Shown: positions 35,525 to 44,990, counted from the stretch's first letter. The stretch is 64,000 nt of DNA from Stygiobacter sp043807765 (GCA_043807765.1 JAZDFQ010000069.1:1-64000); one strand, 5' to 3'. Numbers and translations: made by a program. Notes: a model not told the origin generated them from the sequence alone.

Positions 35525-36667
35525 TTATTTACTTTTTCTGATAGTTATGTCGTCGTTCGTTGCTTTAAGATGGATAACACTGCCGCCCCCATTCAATATA
35601 TAATTTGATTTTATGGTCTTGTCTTCAGAATCAAACTCTTCCGTTGTTACTTCGAAATCCGAAGTGATCTTATAGTTTTCCATGGCTTCTTTCCACCATC
35701 CTAGAACATAAATGCGCGCATCAATTGTTGTTTTTGCAGATGAGGGAACTGTCAACTCTATTGAGCCGGCGTTGGTTGAAATTCTGCTTGTACTATTCCG
35801 AGCCGGATTTAATTCAACACTAATTGAGCCGGACAGTGTTTTAATATCAACACTTCCTTCAACATTCTTCATCTCAACATTTCCACCGCTAGTCTTTGCA
35901 CGAACACTTCCTTTTCCGCCGTCAAGCTTAAGATCGCCTCCATATGTTTCCATTCTAATATTACCGATAACATTCGCCGCAATAATATCACCACCGGAAG
36001 TCGTCAATTCGGAGTCCCCGCCCAGATCACCAACAATTATATCGCCACCGTACGTTTTTGCGCCTACACCTGAGGTTGATTTTTTAATTTTAATATCTCC
36101 GCCGCTTGTAGAAATTTTTGCATTCTTTCCAGACAGTGCGCCAATGGTAATTTCGCCACCATAAGTATTCACGTTACAATCGCCCGTTATATCGCCAAGA
36201 ACTATATCGCCACCCTTTGTTTCTACTTTAAGATTTCCCGTAACATCTTTTGTTAAAATGTCGCCGCCGTAAGTATCCGCGAAAATATTGCCATCTATAT
36301 CATTTTTGAATTTGATGTCACCGGAATTTGTTCTAAGATCAAAATTCAATTTCGTCGGAACTACAAATATGAATGAAGCATCTTCCGAATCACTTTCACT
36401 TTGATCATATCTTACTGTCAGCTTGTTTCCGCTTACAGTCGTTTCAATATTTTTTTGTTCTTCGCTACTCAACCCCATAACATTAAACTGTATTTCGTCT
36501 TTCTCCGACGTTTGAATTACGATGTTGCCTAGTTGTAATTCAACTATCAGAGTTCCTCCTTTGGCAAGCTTGAATGTACGCTCTCCTTTTTCTGATTCGT
36601 CTGCTAATGTTTGTGTAACGCTTATTAACATAAATGACAGCACGATGGCCAATAATTTGTTTTTCAT
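35525..36667 (-). CDS. DUF4097 beta-solenoid protein with alternating rungs
   Basis: The protein has 380 aa with a signal peptide (MKNKLLAIVLSFMLISVTQTLA). The solenoid (about 130-300) is built from turns of about 17 residues that alternate TYGG and TSGG: TYGG, TKGG, TYGG, TSGG, TYGG, TSGG, TYGG, TSGG, each followed by (D/E/N)(I/L/V). The ATG at 36667 has GGAGGT eight bases upstream; a TTG at 36676 would be too close to that site. It overlaps the upstream anti-sigma stop by no more than a few bases, so it is part of the sigma operon. Confidence 0.85.
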   Translation of the reverse strand: MKNKLLAIVLSFMLISVTQTLADESEKGERTFKLAKGGTLIVELQLGNIVIQTSEKDEIQFNVMGLSSEEQKNIETTVSGNKLTVRYDQSESDSEDASFIFVVPTKLNFDLRTNSGDIKFKNDIDGNIFADTYGGDILTKDVTGNLKVETKGGDIVLGDITGDCNVNTYGGEITIGALSGKNAKISTSGGDIKIKKSTSGVGAKTYGGDIIVGDLGGDSELTTSGGDIIAANVIGNIRMETYGGDLKLDGGKGSVRAKTSGGNVEMKNVEGSVDIKTLSGSISVELNPARNSTSRISTNAGSIELTVPSSAKTTIDARIYVLGWWKEAMENYKITSDFEVTTEEFDSEDKTIKSNYILNGGGSVIHLKATNDDITIRKSK

Positions 36668-36668
36668 T

Positions 36669-37625
36669 TTATTCAACCTCCTTTAGAATGGAAGCCGCGC
36701 GGTATTTTACAAATGTATTTTTATCGGCCTCTGCTTTCTGAGTTAGTACTTGTTTTATTACTTCATCAATTAATACTCCTTGCATCTTTACGTCTGTTAG
36801 GGCATTGATTGCCGAAACGCGGAGTCCGGAATTTTTATCGTTGGCAAGAACATACAGCAGTGCATCCCTAATTTCATCATCAAAAGGATATCTTTTCAAA
36901 ACATTCAACGCTTCGCTTCTTACAGCGGGATTTGAATCTTCTTTCATAGCTTTAATAAAAGCATTTTTAATTTTTGCGTCTGGTTTAAAGGCTTCTCTTT
37001 CTGCATGATCTGCAAGGGTGCTTATACTTTTAATCCGAATACCCGGATTATTTTGCCCGAGCAACGCAGCAATTAAAGCACGCTTAACAGAAGCATCCTC
37101 AAAGGCTCCTCTTACTATCGTTGATTGGTTTTCGGTCGTTTTTTCTACTTCACCAGATACACTTTTCGGTAAAGTTTTTTGGCTTTCTTCTATTATTTCT
37201 GCTTTTTGAGATGGACCTATTTCAATTGGTGCTTCTAATTTTAGAGAATTAGTTGCAACTTTAGAAAACAACAACATGTAACCGATTCCAATTCCAAATA
37301 CGAATGTTGCTATTCCGCCGAATGCTAATCCGTAATTGTGTAGAAATAATTTTCTGATTTTATCTTTCAAGGTTTCAGTCTGATTTTCAGTTTCTTGTGT
37401 CCTAATCGCGCGGAAAAGATTGTTTCTTACAGAAGTTAGTTCGGCTTCAGTAACCTCTGCTGGCTTAGCTTCTTCAAACAAAGCTATATCTGCCTTTATT
37501 CTATCAAACTCTTGTTTCAACAGATCATCTTGCATTAGAATATTTTCGAATTCGATCCTTTCCTCTGCGTTCATTTCATCAAGCAGATAGAGGTACGCAC
37601 TTTCTGAAAACTTTTCTAAGTTCAT
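36669..37625 (-). CDS. Membrane anti-sigma factor with HEAT repeats
   Basis: The protein has 318 aa. The cytoplasmic N-terminus (1-95) begins MNLEKFSESAYLYLLDEMNA and resembles the anti-sigma domain of FecR/RsiW-like proteins but lacks a Cys/His zinc site. A single transmembrane helix sits at about 97-118. The outside part has at least three HEAT repeats (VKRALIAALLGQNNPGIRIK, IKNAFIKAMKEDSNPAVRSE, IRDALLYVLANDKNSGLRVS). HEAT solenoids bind protein partners, so the outside domain may sense envelope proteins. Overlaps the sigma gene by 4 nt (ATGA). Confidence 0.85.
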   Translation of the reverse strand: MNLEKFSESAYLYLLDEMNAEERIEFENILMQDDLLKQEFDRIKADIALFEEAKPAEVTEAELTSVRNNLFRAIRTQETENQTETLKDKIRKLFLHNYGLAFGGIATFVFGIGIGYMLLFSKVATNSLKLEAPIEIGPSQKAEIIEESQKTLPKSVSGEVEKTTENQSTIVRGAFEDASVKRALIAALLGQNNPGIRIKSISTLADHAEREAFKPDAKIKNAFIKAMKEDSNPAVRSEALNVLKRYPFDDEIRDALLYVLANDKNSGLRVSAINALTDVKMQGVLIDEVIKQVLTQKAEADKNTFVKYRAASILKEVE

Positions 37626-38203
37626 GATTTTTCCAAAACAATGTTTTTTAATTTTGTTCTCATTTTATGAGTCGCGGCAAACAAATAACTTTTCACGGCT
37701 CCTTCTGTACACTGCATTATTTCTGCAATTTCTCTAATCTTATATTCTTCAAGGTATTTCAGTGAAAAAACCATCTTTTGTTTGTTCGGTAATTGATCTA
37801 TTGCTGAGCGTATATGAACATGTAAATCTCTATTAATTGCTTTCCCTTCAACGTCATCATCGCCGGGGATTACATCGGCAAGCGTCTTGCCGTTCTCTTC
37901 TTCGCTCACAATTTCTTTATCAATTGATTCATGATTTCGCTTTCTTGATTTATGAGTTAAGCACACGTTCGTTGTAATTCTAAATAACCAGGTTGAAAAT
38001 TCGCTCTTGAATTGAAAGCTATCCAGTCCTCGATAAACACGCATGAACACTTCTTGATAAATGTCCTTAGCATCATCTTCACTATTTTTATAAGAACGGG
38101 CAATACCCAGCACATGGCGGTCATACTTGTACACCAATTCCTCGAAGGCTTGTTTATTGCCTTTTTGAGCACTTAATATGAGCTGGTAGTCTGTGTTATT
38201 CAT
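37622..38203 (-). CDS. ECF-type RNA polymerase sigma factor
   Basis: The protein has 193 aa. Region 2 shows FEELVYKYDRHVLGIARSYK, AKDIYQEVFMRVYRGLDSF and STWLFRITTNVCL; region 4 shows LPNKQKMVFSLKYLEEYKIR and EIMQCTEGAVKSYLFAATHK. First gene of the operon with the HEAT anti-sigma, two DUF4097 proteins and a thioredoxin, which are its likely regulon and controller. Confidence 0.92.
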   Translation of the reverse strand: MNNTDYQLILSAQKGNKQAFEELVYKYDRHVLGIARSYKNSEDDAKDIYQEVFMRVYRGLDSFQFKSEFSTWLFRITTNVCLTHKSRKRNHESIDKEIVSEEENGKTLADVIPGDDDVEGKAINRDLHVHIRSAIDQLPNKQKMVFSLKYLEEYKIREIAEIMQCTEGAVKSYLFAATHKMRTKLKNIVLEKS

Positions 38204-38540
38204 TTTTTGCCAATCTCTATGCGTTTGGACTCGGAGTTGTAGTAAAAGGTTTTGTTAAAATGGATAAAATTGTTTTGAGAAGACATTTTAGGTTGAATAA
38301 TAATAATTGCTCTCCGGGTTACCTCCGTGTAGATCAAGGTGATCGCAATATCAATGCCGGTTCTCAACTTTTCAAAATTAGAATAGCTTTTACTAGCGGA
38401 GAGTTAAAAGCTTTTTCAGCAAATTACACTTTTGATGTATCCCGCCCTTGCTTTTATGTCATAAAATAAGATAATTTCGCATCCACAACTAATAATATTA
38501 GGCAAATAACGTAATTCTCAACATAAAAATAGGTAAAGTG
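38204..38540. other. Intergenic region between sigma operon and amt
   Basis: This 337-nt region lies between divergent transcription units and must hold promoters for both. I see no clear TAnnTTTG match, riboswitch or repeat. A 69-codon open frame at 38260-38469 has no recognisable family or good ribosome binding site and was not called. Confidence 0.5.
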
Positions 38541-39848
38541 GTGAATAATAGTAAAATGTTTCCGTTTCTTATATTGCTCATTATTGCTCTTACAGGTGCT
38601 TTTCTAAATTATAGCTCTACGCCTGTCGGCGGCGAACCTTCGAACCCCGCAGACATTGCATGGATGCTGACGGCTACGGGTTTAGTCTTATTAATGACTC
38701 CGGGTTTATCTTTCTTTTACGGCGGAATGGTAAGCAGCAAGAACATTATCTCCACTATGCTTCAAAGCGTAATTGCTATGAGCGTAATAAGCATTGTTTG
38801 GGTGGTAGTTGGGTTTAGTCTTTCTTTCGGCGATTCTATTGGCGGATTTATCGGAAATCCTTTTACATATTTTATGTTTCGCGGTGTAGGCGAATCTACA
38901 CACCCGAATCTATCTCCTACAATTCCATTATTACTTTTCGCTATGTTTCAACTAAAGTTTGCAATTATAACTCCTGCGCTAATTACCGGATCTTTTGCTG
39001 AACGTGCTCGTTTCTCTTCTTACCTATTATTTATGATTCTCTTTTCAATATTTATTTACGCGCCGCTTGCGCATTGGACTTGGCATCCGGATGGGTTTTT
39101 AAGAAAGCTTGGTGTGCTGGATTTCGCCGGGGGAACTGTTGTTCATATGTCAGCCGGATTTGCAGCTCTTGCCGGGGCAATATTATTGGGACGCAGAAAC
39201 TCTCACATCAAAGAGGAAAAACATGTTCCGGCTAATATTCCTTATGTAATTCTCGGAACGGGTTTATTGTGGTTTGGCTGGTTTGGGTTTAATGCCGGTT
39301 CGGCGCTTGGCGCAAACAGTTTGGCAACTCTTGCATTTGCTACTACTAATACTGCTTCTGCTGCTGCTGCATTAGCCTGGATTTTCTTCGATATTTTATT
39401 AGGAAGAAAACCTTCAGCTTCCGGCGCAAGCATTGGCGCTGTAGTTGGCTTGGTTGCTATTACACCTGCTGCCGGTTATGTCTCCATAGGAGCAAGTATT
39501 TTTATTGGATTCGCAGCAGCGGTAATTAGCAATCTTGCTGTTACATGGAAATCAAAATCCACCCTTGATGATTCTCTTGACGTGTTTCCTTGCCATGGCT
39601 TAGGTGGAATTGTTGGAATGATTATGACTGCCGTTTTTGCAAAAGATGTTGGTCTTATAGCCGGACAAACGCACACATTTTTTATGCATTTGCTTGGATT
39701 AGTAATAGTATCTGTGTTCGCATTCGGTGGTTCTTACCTTTTATATAAAATAACAGATATGATTATTCCCCTTAGAGTTACCAAGGAAGAAGAAAAGATT
39801 GGACTCGATCTCAGTCAACATGAAGAAAGTGTTCATTCCCACTTTTGA
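38541..39848 (+). CDS. amt: Ammonium transporter, Amt family
   Basis: This 435-aa inner-membrane channel has about 11-12 helices. The first segment may be a signal peptide, as in other Amt proteins. The twin pore histidines are in GTVVHMSAGFAALAGA and PCHGLGGIVGM. GLVLLMTPGLSFFYGGMVSS and WFGWFGFNAGSALGAN are also family hallmarks. AGGT at 38531-38534 favours the GTG at 38541; the ATG at 38556 has no SD. No glnK/PII gene follows. Confidence 0.95.
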   Translation: MNNSKMFPFLILLIIALTGAFLNYSSTPVGGEPSNPADIAWMLTATGLVLLMTPGLSFFYGGMVSSKNIISTMLQSVIAMSVISIVWVVVGFSLSFGDSIGGFIGNPFTYFMFRGVGESTHPNLSPTIPLLLFAMFQLKFAIITPALITGSFAERARFSSYLLFMILFSIFIYAPLAHWTWHPDGFLRKLGVLDFAGGTVVHMSAGFAALAGAILLGRRNSHIKEEKHVPANIPYVILGTGLLWFGWFGFNAGSALGANSLATLAFATTNTASAAAALAWIFFDILLGRKPSASGASIGAVVGLVAITPAAGYVSIGASIFIGFAAAVISNLAVTWKSKSTLDDSLDVFPCHGLGGIVGMIMTAVFAKDVGLIAGQTHTFFMHLLGLVIVSVFAFGGSYLLYKITDMIIPLRVTKEEEKIGLDLSQHEESVHSHF

Positions 39849-39898
39849 TTTGTTGAGAAAAATAGTTTGCTGCTTCGCACATTTTCAATTAGACATAA

Positions 39899-39930
39899 AA
39901 AAACCTCTCTGATCTCTCGGAGAGGTTTTT
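39899..39930. terminator. Bidirectional terminator after amt
   Basis: An 11-bp stem (AAAAACCTCTC / GAGAGGTTTTT) with a 10-nt loop lies between convergent amt (+) and the T9SS cargo gene (-). A/T runs flank both sides. Confidence 0.85.
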
Positions 39931-39954
39931 CCTTATAAGAAATTTCTGATCAAA

Positions 39955-40980
39955 TTATTTAATCAACATCATTCTTTTTACAGATACAAAGCTGCCCGCT
40001 TGCAATCTGTAAAAATAAATTCCGGATGATAAATTGGTGTTGGCAAACTTTGCGTTATAAACACCGGCTTGCTTAAATTCATTTACCAATGTTGATACTT
40101 CATTACCTAATACATCGTAAACCTTTAAAGAAACTTGTCCGGCTTCCGGCAATTGGTAATTGATAACAGTACTTGGATTGAATGGATTTGGGTAGTTCTG
40201 GTTCAAAGCGTATTTAGTTGGAATAGCAGCGCTCTCATCTCTAACATCAGTAACGCTTAACCATGATTTTGTAACACGAATTCCGTCTATAATTAAAGCC
40301 GCTGCGTTAGAAGCAGAGCCCTGTCTAAATGTTATGGTGGCTAAATCCAGTTGATCTTTCTTTGCAACATCTGCGCAAACATACGGACCGAATTCTGGAG
40401 TAGGTTCTGTAGAAGGCATTGCACCGCCTTTCAGCACATACAATGTAAGCGCATCATCAACATCTGAACCCGAGTTGAAAGTATATTTTATTACAACTAA
40501 GTACGTTGTTCCAAAATTTAAGATAGATGAACCGTAGTTTGCTGTTGAGATTTCACTAGATTTTGTGATGCCCATAGAATAACCGGTTCCATTCGATTTT
40601 ATAAATGTTCTTCCAGTATAAAATGTTTGTCCAGCCGTTGGTGATAAAGCAATAAAATAATCCCCGACTTGGGCACTTTGAACATTTAACAAAAATGATA
40701 GATAGACACTTCCTGATGCAACCGGCTCAAAGGATTTATAAACATCTTCGCCGGTGGCTGCTAGTGTTAACGCATTGCCTGAAACTGATGGATAGCCTGG
40801 GTAGGTCAAATTTGTAGCTGTCACAGTTAAAAGATTAGTCGTACCGGAGCTAACTTTGTAACCATTAGCATTTAGTAATGCGCCCGCAGCATATCCGAAA
40901 TTTTCTTCGAATACTAACTGTCCGTAGCTAACACCAACCAGTAATAAAGTAAACGAAACAACTTGTAATATTTTTTTCAT
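39955..40980 (-). CDS. Secreted T9SS type A sorting-domain protein
   Basis: The protein has 341 aa with a signal peptide (1-20), a lectin/concanavalin-like beta domain (about 25-240) with no recognised catalytic site, and a C-terminal type IX secretion sorting domain from about 258. Landmarks of the latter are YALNQNYPNPFNPSTVINYQ, KVYDVLGNEVSTLVNEFKQ, SSGIYFYRL and a final SVKRMMLIK. It should be exported across the outer membrane and anchored or released. The cargo function is unknown. It is 47 nt downstream of a TonB receptor gene with the same orientation. Confidence 0.9.
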   Translation of the reverse strand: MKKILQVVSFTLLLVGVSYGQLVFEENFGYAAGALLNANGYKVSSGTTNLLTVTATNLTYPGYPSVSGNALTLAATGEDVYKSFEPVASGSVYLSFLLNVQSAQVGDYFIALSPTAGQTFYTGRTFIKSNGTGYSMGITKSSEISTANYGSSILNFGTTYLVVIKYTFNSGSDVDDALTLYVLKGGAMPSTEPTPEFGPYVCADVAKKDQLDLATITFRQGSASNAAALIIDGIRVTKSWLSVTDVRDESAAIPTKYALNQNYPNPFNPSTVINYQLPEAGQVSLKVYDVLGNEVSTLVNEFKQAGVYNAKFANTNLSSGIYFYRLQAGSFVSVKRMMLIK

Positions 40981-41027
40981 GAAGACCTCTTTTGTTTATA
41001 ATGTTTATTTTTTTGTTAGATTATTTT

Positions 41028-43673
41028 CTAAAAACTAAATGCCACGCCAATATTATACCAGCGTTCTCTTCCAAAATATCCTTTTGCAGATTCATAAGAA
41101 TGTGCTTGACCATATTGAGAAGATGTCGGTCCGTCTGTCGCTTCAACTATGTAGTTCTTGTTGTTAAACAGATTGAACACATGGAAATTAAGATTAACTC
41201 TTTTGATTAAGAACTCGGAAATATAATATGTAAATCCGAGATGGAAATCAGTGATATTATAATCCGGTATTTTCCATGGCTGAGTTCTGTCGTTTGGATT
41301 AGTTCTATCATCAACATAAAACCTTGAGTAATGCTTACCGTAGAATTTGTAAACCGGATTGATATACACATTTAATCCGCGACCAAGATATAAGCTATAG
41401 TTTGCCGAAAGTACTAATTGTTGTTGAGGAAACTCCGAGATATATAAATTATCCGAATATACTTTAACTGTTGTAATCTTTGTAGGATCTTCTTCCGGCC
41501 AAATTGATGCATTTACATCGTTAGTATATTTAGCATCTATTATAGATGCATTTGCTTTAATGGTTAATTTACGAAAAGGCTTAAATAGTAATTCAAGTTC
41601 TCCACCATAATGTAATTCGTTTGATCCAACAACATTAACAAATGAAGTAGAGGTTGTCTGTAATCCGGTCTCTGGATCGGTTACAAAAGCATTTACTTGG
41701 AAAGGAACCATTGCTCTGTCTTTCCAGTTGGTGTAAAAAGCATTTGCATTTACAGCCAATATTGGAGAAGCGAATTCGTAACCCAACTCAAAACCGGTAA
41801 CTTTTTCGTTAACCGCACCTTTGGAAACTACGTTTGTATTCTTTGTGAAAATAGTATTTGGAAGTGGTGCGGTTGAAAAATATCCTATGTTTGTAAACAA
41901 ACTATGATTTTGATCTAAGTTATAACGAGCTCCGGTTTTTGCAGTGTAGCCAGCAAAATTTTGCCAGTCCGTTTTATTCATTGAATCATCGGCTTTATAT
42001 AAAAAATAATCCTTTCTCTGATTTGATGTTGTTGATAGAGATAGATTGACAAAGGTTGTTAGATTGCCGGTTTTATATTCTACTTGTGAAAATCCACCGA
42101 TTTGCCTTACGTAGGTATCGTTATAGTAAGCAATCTTATCACCAACTACGGTTAGTCTATTAGGATTATTGACATCTTTATTATCCAACCAATAATCACC
42201 GCCCAATAAATCTCTAACTTCCTGGTAGTGAATTCCTGTGTACATTCTTCCATCAATTCCTAAAGTCAAAGAAAATTGATCTGAAAGTTTCTTAGATAAA
42301 GTAGATAATAATCCATACCAATTATGATTGTTAACAGAATTTACTCTAATAGATTTGGAGCGGTGTAAAGTTGCACTATAAACTTTATCGCTTGCGGATG
42401 GTGCTGCCGTGTTGGCTGTCCAAATTGCATCGTAATCTTCGAGCCCATCTATTTCTCTATAAGTTGCAAATGTACCCGCGCCGGTAGTTCCATAACCTCT
42501 TCCCATTGAAAAATAGGCAATGGTTGAGAGTGTTGCAGTTCTATCTATTTGCCAGTTCCAGTTTAAGTTGAATGCCGGCTTATGAAATTTATTGATGCGG
42601 CCGTTAAACGTATTACCATTTAACATACCCTCGTTGATATTATATAGATGTCCTCTTTTTTCCCAAGTTTGTGTTTTGGGATTAGTGCTGACAAAATATA
42701 ACTGAGTACTTCTTTGACCATGTTCTTGCGGAGAACCGAATCCGCTTAATTCAAGCGAATGGTTGCCAAAAACTCCGCCTATAGAAAAGAAATAAGTAAA
42801 GTCGTCGGCATAAGTTTTTCTGGCATATCCGTCCCAAGTTCTTTTTGCTACAAAGCCAGTAGCGGAAATATTTCCGGATAATTTTTGATGAAATGCTGCA
42901 CTCGTTTTAACAAGATTGTTTGAACCATATTCGGATCTAATTTTTATGAACTGTTCTTCATTTCCAACACCCTTTGTAGTCATATTGATTAAGCCGCCAA
43001 CTGCGCTTACTGAATATGGAGAAGCGCCTAATCCTCTTTGAATCTGAATATTGTCCGTTACATCTCCTAGACCTTGCCAGTTGGACCAATAAACCCATTT
43101 GGTTTCCATATCGTTTACCGGAACACCATTTACCATAACCGCAATATTTCTTTGACCAAAACCGCGTACAAATAAATTAGCATCGCCGGCACCGCCGCCC
43201 GCCATAGAAGCATAAACACTTGGTGTTTCTGCTAGTTCCATCGGTACATCTCTGGAAGCAAGTTTAAATTCCAAATCGGCGCCTTTTATTTCTGTAAACG
43301 CAACTGGTGTTTCTCTTAAAACGGCTTTGGTGCTTTTAACAACAGTTTCAGTTAACAAAACGGAACTTGGTTCTAATTGAAAATCTACTTTTAGATTTTT
43401 ATCAATATCAATATTTCTAGTTTTTGGTGAGTACCCTATATAGGAAACAGATATTTCGTAAACGCCTTCTTTTACATTCTCAATTACATAGTTACCATTT
43501 ATATCAGTAGTAGCACCGGTGTTTATATCTTTAATCATAACCGTAGCACCAATTAATTTTTCGCCGTTAGATGCATCGCTAACAGTGCCGCTAACTTTGA
43601 AATTTTGCGCAGTAACAAAACTGCTTGCCGAAAAGAGCAAAGCAATTATTAACAATGTAGAAAGTTTTTTCAT
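41028..43673 (-). CDS. TonB-dependent outer-membrane receptor
   Basis: The protein has 881 aa. A signal peptide (MKKLSTLLIIALLFSASSFV) precedes a carboxypeptidase-regulatory-like beta domain (about 23-110; GTVSDASNGEKLIGATVMIK), then the plug (ANLFVRGFGQRNIAVMVNGV, SPYSVSAVGGLINM) and a 22-strand barrel ending YNIGVAFSF with a terminal aromatic residue. ATG at 43673 has AAGGA eight bases upstream; a longer frame from 43793 lacks a signal peptide and was rejected. No SusD partner is encoded nearby, so this is not a classical SusCD unit. Substrate unknown. Confidence 0.92.
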   Translation of the reverse strand: MKKLSTLLIIALLFSASSFVTAQNFKVSGTVSDASNGEKLIGATVMIKDINTGATTDINGNYVIENVKEGVYEISVSYIGYSPKTRNIDIDKNLKVDFQLEPSSVLLTETVVKSTKAVLRETPVAFTEIKGADLEFKLASRDVPMELAETPSVYASMAGGGAGDANLFVRGFGQRNIAVMVNGVPVNDMETKWVYWSNWQGLGDVTDNIQIQRGLGASPYSVSAVGGLINMTTKGVGNEEQFIKIRSEYGSNNLVKTSAAFHQKLSGNISATGFVAKRTWDGYARKTYADDFTYFFSIGGVFGNHSLELSGFGSPQEHGQRSTQLYFVSTNPKTQTWEKRGHLYNINEGMLNGNTFNGRINKFHKPAFNLNWNWQIDRTATLSTIAYFSMGRGYGTTGAGTFATYREIDGLEDYDAIWTANTAAPSASDKVYSATLHRSKSIRVNSVNNHNWYGLLSTLSKKLSDQFSLTLGIDGRMYTGIHYQEVRDLLGGDYWLDNKDVNNPNRLTVVGDKIAYYNDTYVRQIGGFSQVEYKTGNLTTFVNLSLSTTSNQRKDYFLYKADDSMNKTDWQNFAGYTAKTGARYNLDQNHSLFTNIGYFSTAPLPNTIFTKNTNVVSKGAVNEKVTGFELGYEFASPILAVNANAFYTNWKDRAMVPFQVNAFVTDPETGLQTTSTSFVNVVGSNELHYGGELELLFKPFRKLTIKANASIIDAKYTNDVNASIWPEEDPTKITTVKVYSDNLYISEFPQQQLVLSANYSLYLGRGLNVYINPVYKFYGKHYSRFYVDDRTNPNDRTQPWKIPDYNITDFHLGFTYYISEFLIKRVNLNFHVFNLFNNKNYIVEATDGPTSSQYGQAHSYESAKGYFGRERWYNIGVAFSF

Positions 43674-43887
43674 GTTTGAGTTCCTTGTTGATTCGGATAA
43701 ATGCCGGACTGCTATTTGTAGTGTAATTTCAAAATGGAGTTTCACTTTAGCTTTACCGAAAAATAAGGAATTGATAATTAACATATCCATCATTCTTTGT
43801 CCGGTTTTAACTCTAATTATTAGATGCTGAAATAGCTTGAATTGGCAGTTTTTGCTATTGCAACAGCTAGGAGCATTAAAAAGGCTG

Positions 43888-43918
43888 TTTCTTTTTCGAT
43901 AATTTCAATATAGATTTG
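43888..43918 (+). promoter_or_regulatory. Candidate promoter of the Panacea pair
   Basis: TAGATTTG (43911-43918) fits the -7 box TAnnTTTG and TTTC lies 19 nt before it, one base off the -33 TTTG. The start codon is 23 nt downstream. The remainder of the 268-nt gap back to the TonB receptor shows nothing I can name. Confidence 0.35.
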
Positions 43919-43941
43919 TAACAGAAGTAAAGAAAGAAAAA

Positions 43942-44496
43942 ATGAATATAGCTGAACAGAAAATTATTAATGCGATAGTTTATTTCGTTAGTAACACTAA
44001 AGACTGCAAAAAAACAAAACTTTTCAAACTACTTTACTATTTAGATTTTATTCACTTCAAACGATTTGGATTATCGGTAACAGGGTACGATTATATAACT
44101 ATGCAGTATGGTCCCGTACCTTCACAACTACTTTCTTATTTTGAAAAAAATGAATTCCCCGAAGAATTTAAAAGAAATTTTTCTGTAGAAAAAGTAACTG
44201 ATGACGAGGATAAGTATAGTTTTAAAATTCTGTTAAGAAATAGAAAGCCGGACTTGGACTGGTTTACACCAAACGAAATAGCCGTATTGGAAGAGGTAGT
44301 GGAAATTTTCAAAGATGCCCCAGCAAAGGATATGGTTGAAGCTACTCACTTTAGAAACACACCGTGGGACAAGACTGTTAAATCAAGGGGAATTGGGAAA
44401 AATATTGATTACTTGTTAGCTTTTGACGAGGAATCGTCTTTAACAAAAGAAGAAATTCAAGAAAGGTTTAGGATACAAAAAGAATTGGGGGCATAA
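43942..44496 (+). CDS. Panacea-domain antitoxin (SocA/DUF4065)
   Basis: The protein has 184 aa. The Panacea domain is clear: KKTKLFKLLYYLDFIHFKRF, GLSVTGYDYITMQYGPVPS and LDWFTPNEIAVLEEVVEIFK. Panacea domains act as broad antitoxins (PanA) paired with many unrelated toxin folds. Here the stop and the next start overlap (TAATG), with the partner downstream. The C-terminal helix is charged and may bind DNA or the toxin. Confidence 0.85.
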   Translation: MNIAEQKIINAIVYFVSNTKDCKKTKLFKLLYYLDFIHFKRFGLSVTGYDYITMQYGPVPSQLLSYFEKNEFPEEFKRNFSVEKVTDDEDKYSFKILLRNRKPDLDWFTPNEIAVLEEVVEIFKDAPAKDMVEATHFRNTPWDKTVKSRGIGKNIDYLLAFDEESSLTKEEIQERFRIQKELGA

Positions 44497-44903
44497 TGTC
44501 GCTTTTTGAGGCGGGAACAACATTTCTCGACCACCGTGCTGCAAATATTGATGGTGAAAAGGCTAAATATTTTATAGGTATGAATAATGCTGATGATGAA
44601 GATGATGTAGTTGTGGCATTTGTTTTAAATACCGAACACAGAATGGATTTATATCGCGTTGGTTGTAATAAAGAGAAACAAAAATTTATACTTCAACCAA
44701 AGGATATCAGTTACTTAACAGATCACACCTCTGTGATGCTTTCTATTCCACAGTACTATCGTTTAAAAGAAATAATTGACGGTAAATCAGTGGAAGAGCT
44801 AGAGAGAGCAAGCGAAACAATCGCCCGTCAAATCAAAAACTGTCTGGATATGAAAAACGTTGCTATCAAATTTCAGCAATTAATAAAGGACAGCTTTAAA
44901 TAA
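44496..44903 (+). CDS. Putative toxin of a Panacea TA pair, PemK-like
   Basis: The protein has 135 aa. The first 80 residues look like a small beta barrel (TTFLDHRAANIDGEKAKYFI, VVVAFVLNTEHRMDLY, FILQPKDISYLTDHTSVML), which in strand order recalls the PemK/MazF SH3-like fold. The rest is helical. No catalytic pair can be assigned with confidence. The one-base coupling to the Panacea gene is the main reason to call it the toxin partner. Confidence 0.55.
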   Translation: MSLFEAGTTFLDHRAANIDGEKAKYFIGMNNADDEDDVVVAFVLNTEHRMDLYRVGCNKEKQKFILQPKDISYLTDHTSVMLSIPQYYRLKEIIDGKSVEELERASETIARQIKNCLDMKNVAIKFQQLIKDSFK

Positions 44904-44990
44904 TTATTCTTTTCTGACCACCGCCAACTACCCGACAACTAAGAATTACGTCTATTTTTCGATCTTTCTTCACGTAAATAATTTTTTCTC

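Noticed and set aside
34655..36164. Two long + strand open frames rich in Pro-Pro-Ile-Val repeats (34655-35152 and 35712-36164)
   Set aside because: They are antisense shadows of the TMGG and TYGG/TSGG repeats; the sense frames have signal peptides and ribosome binding sites.
38260..38469. 69-codon open frame between the sigma operon and amt
   Set aside because: No family resemblance, weak start context, and it lies in the region that must hold two promoters.
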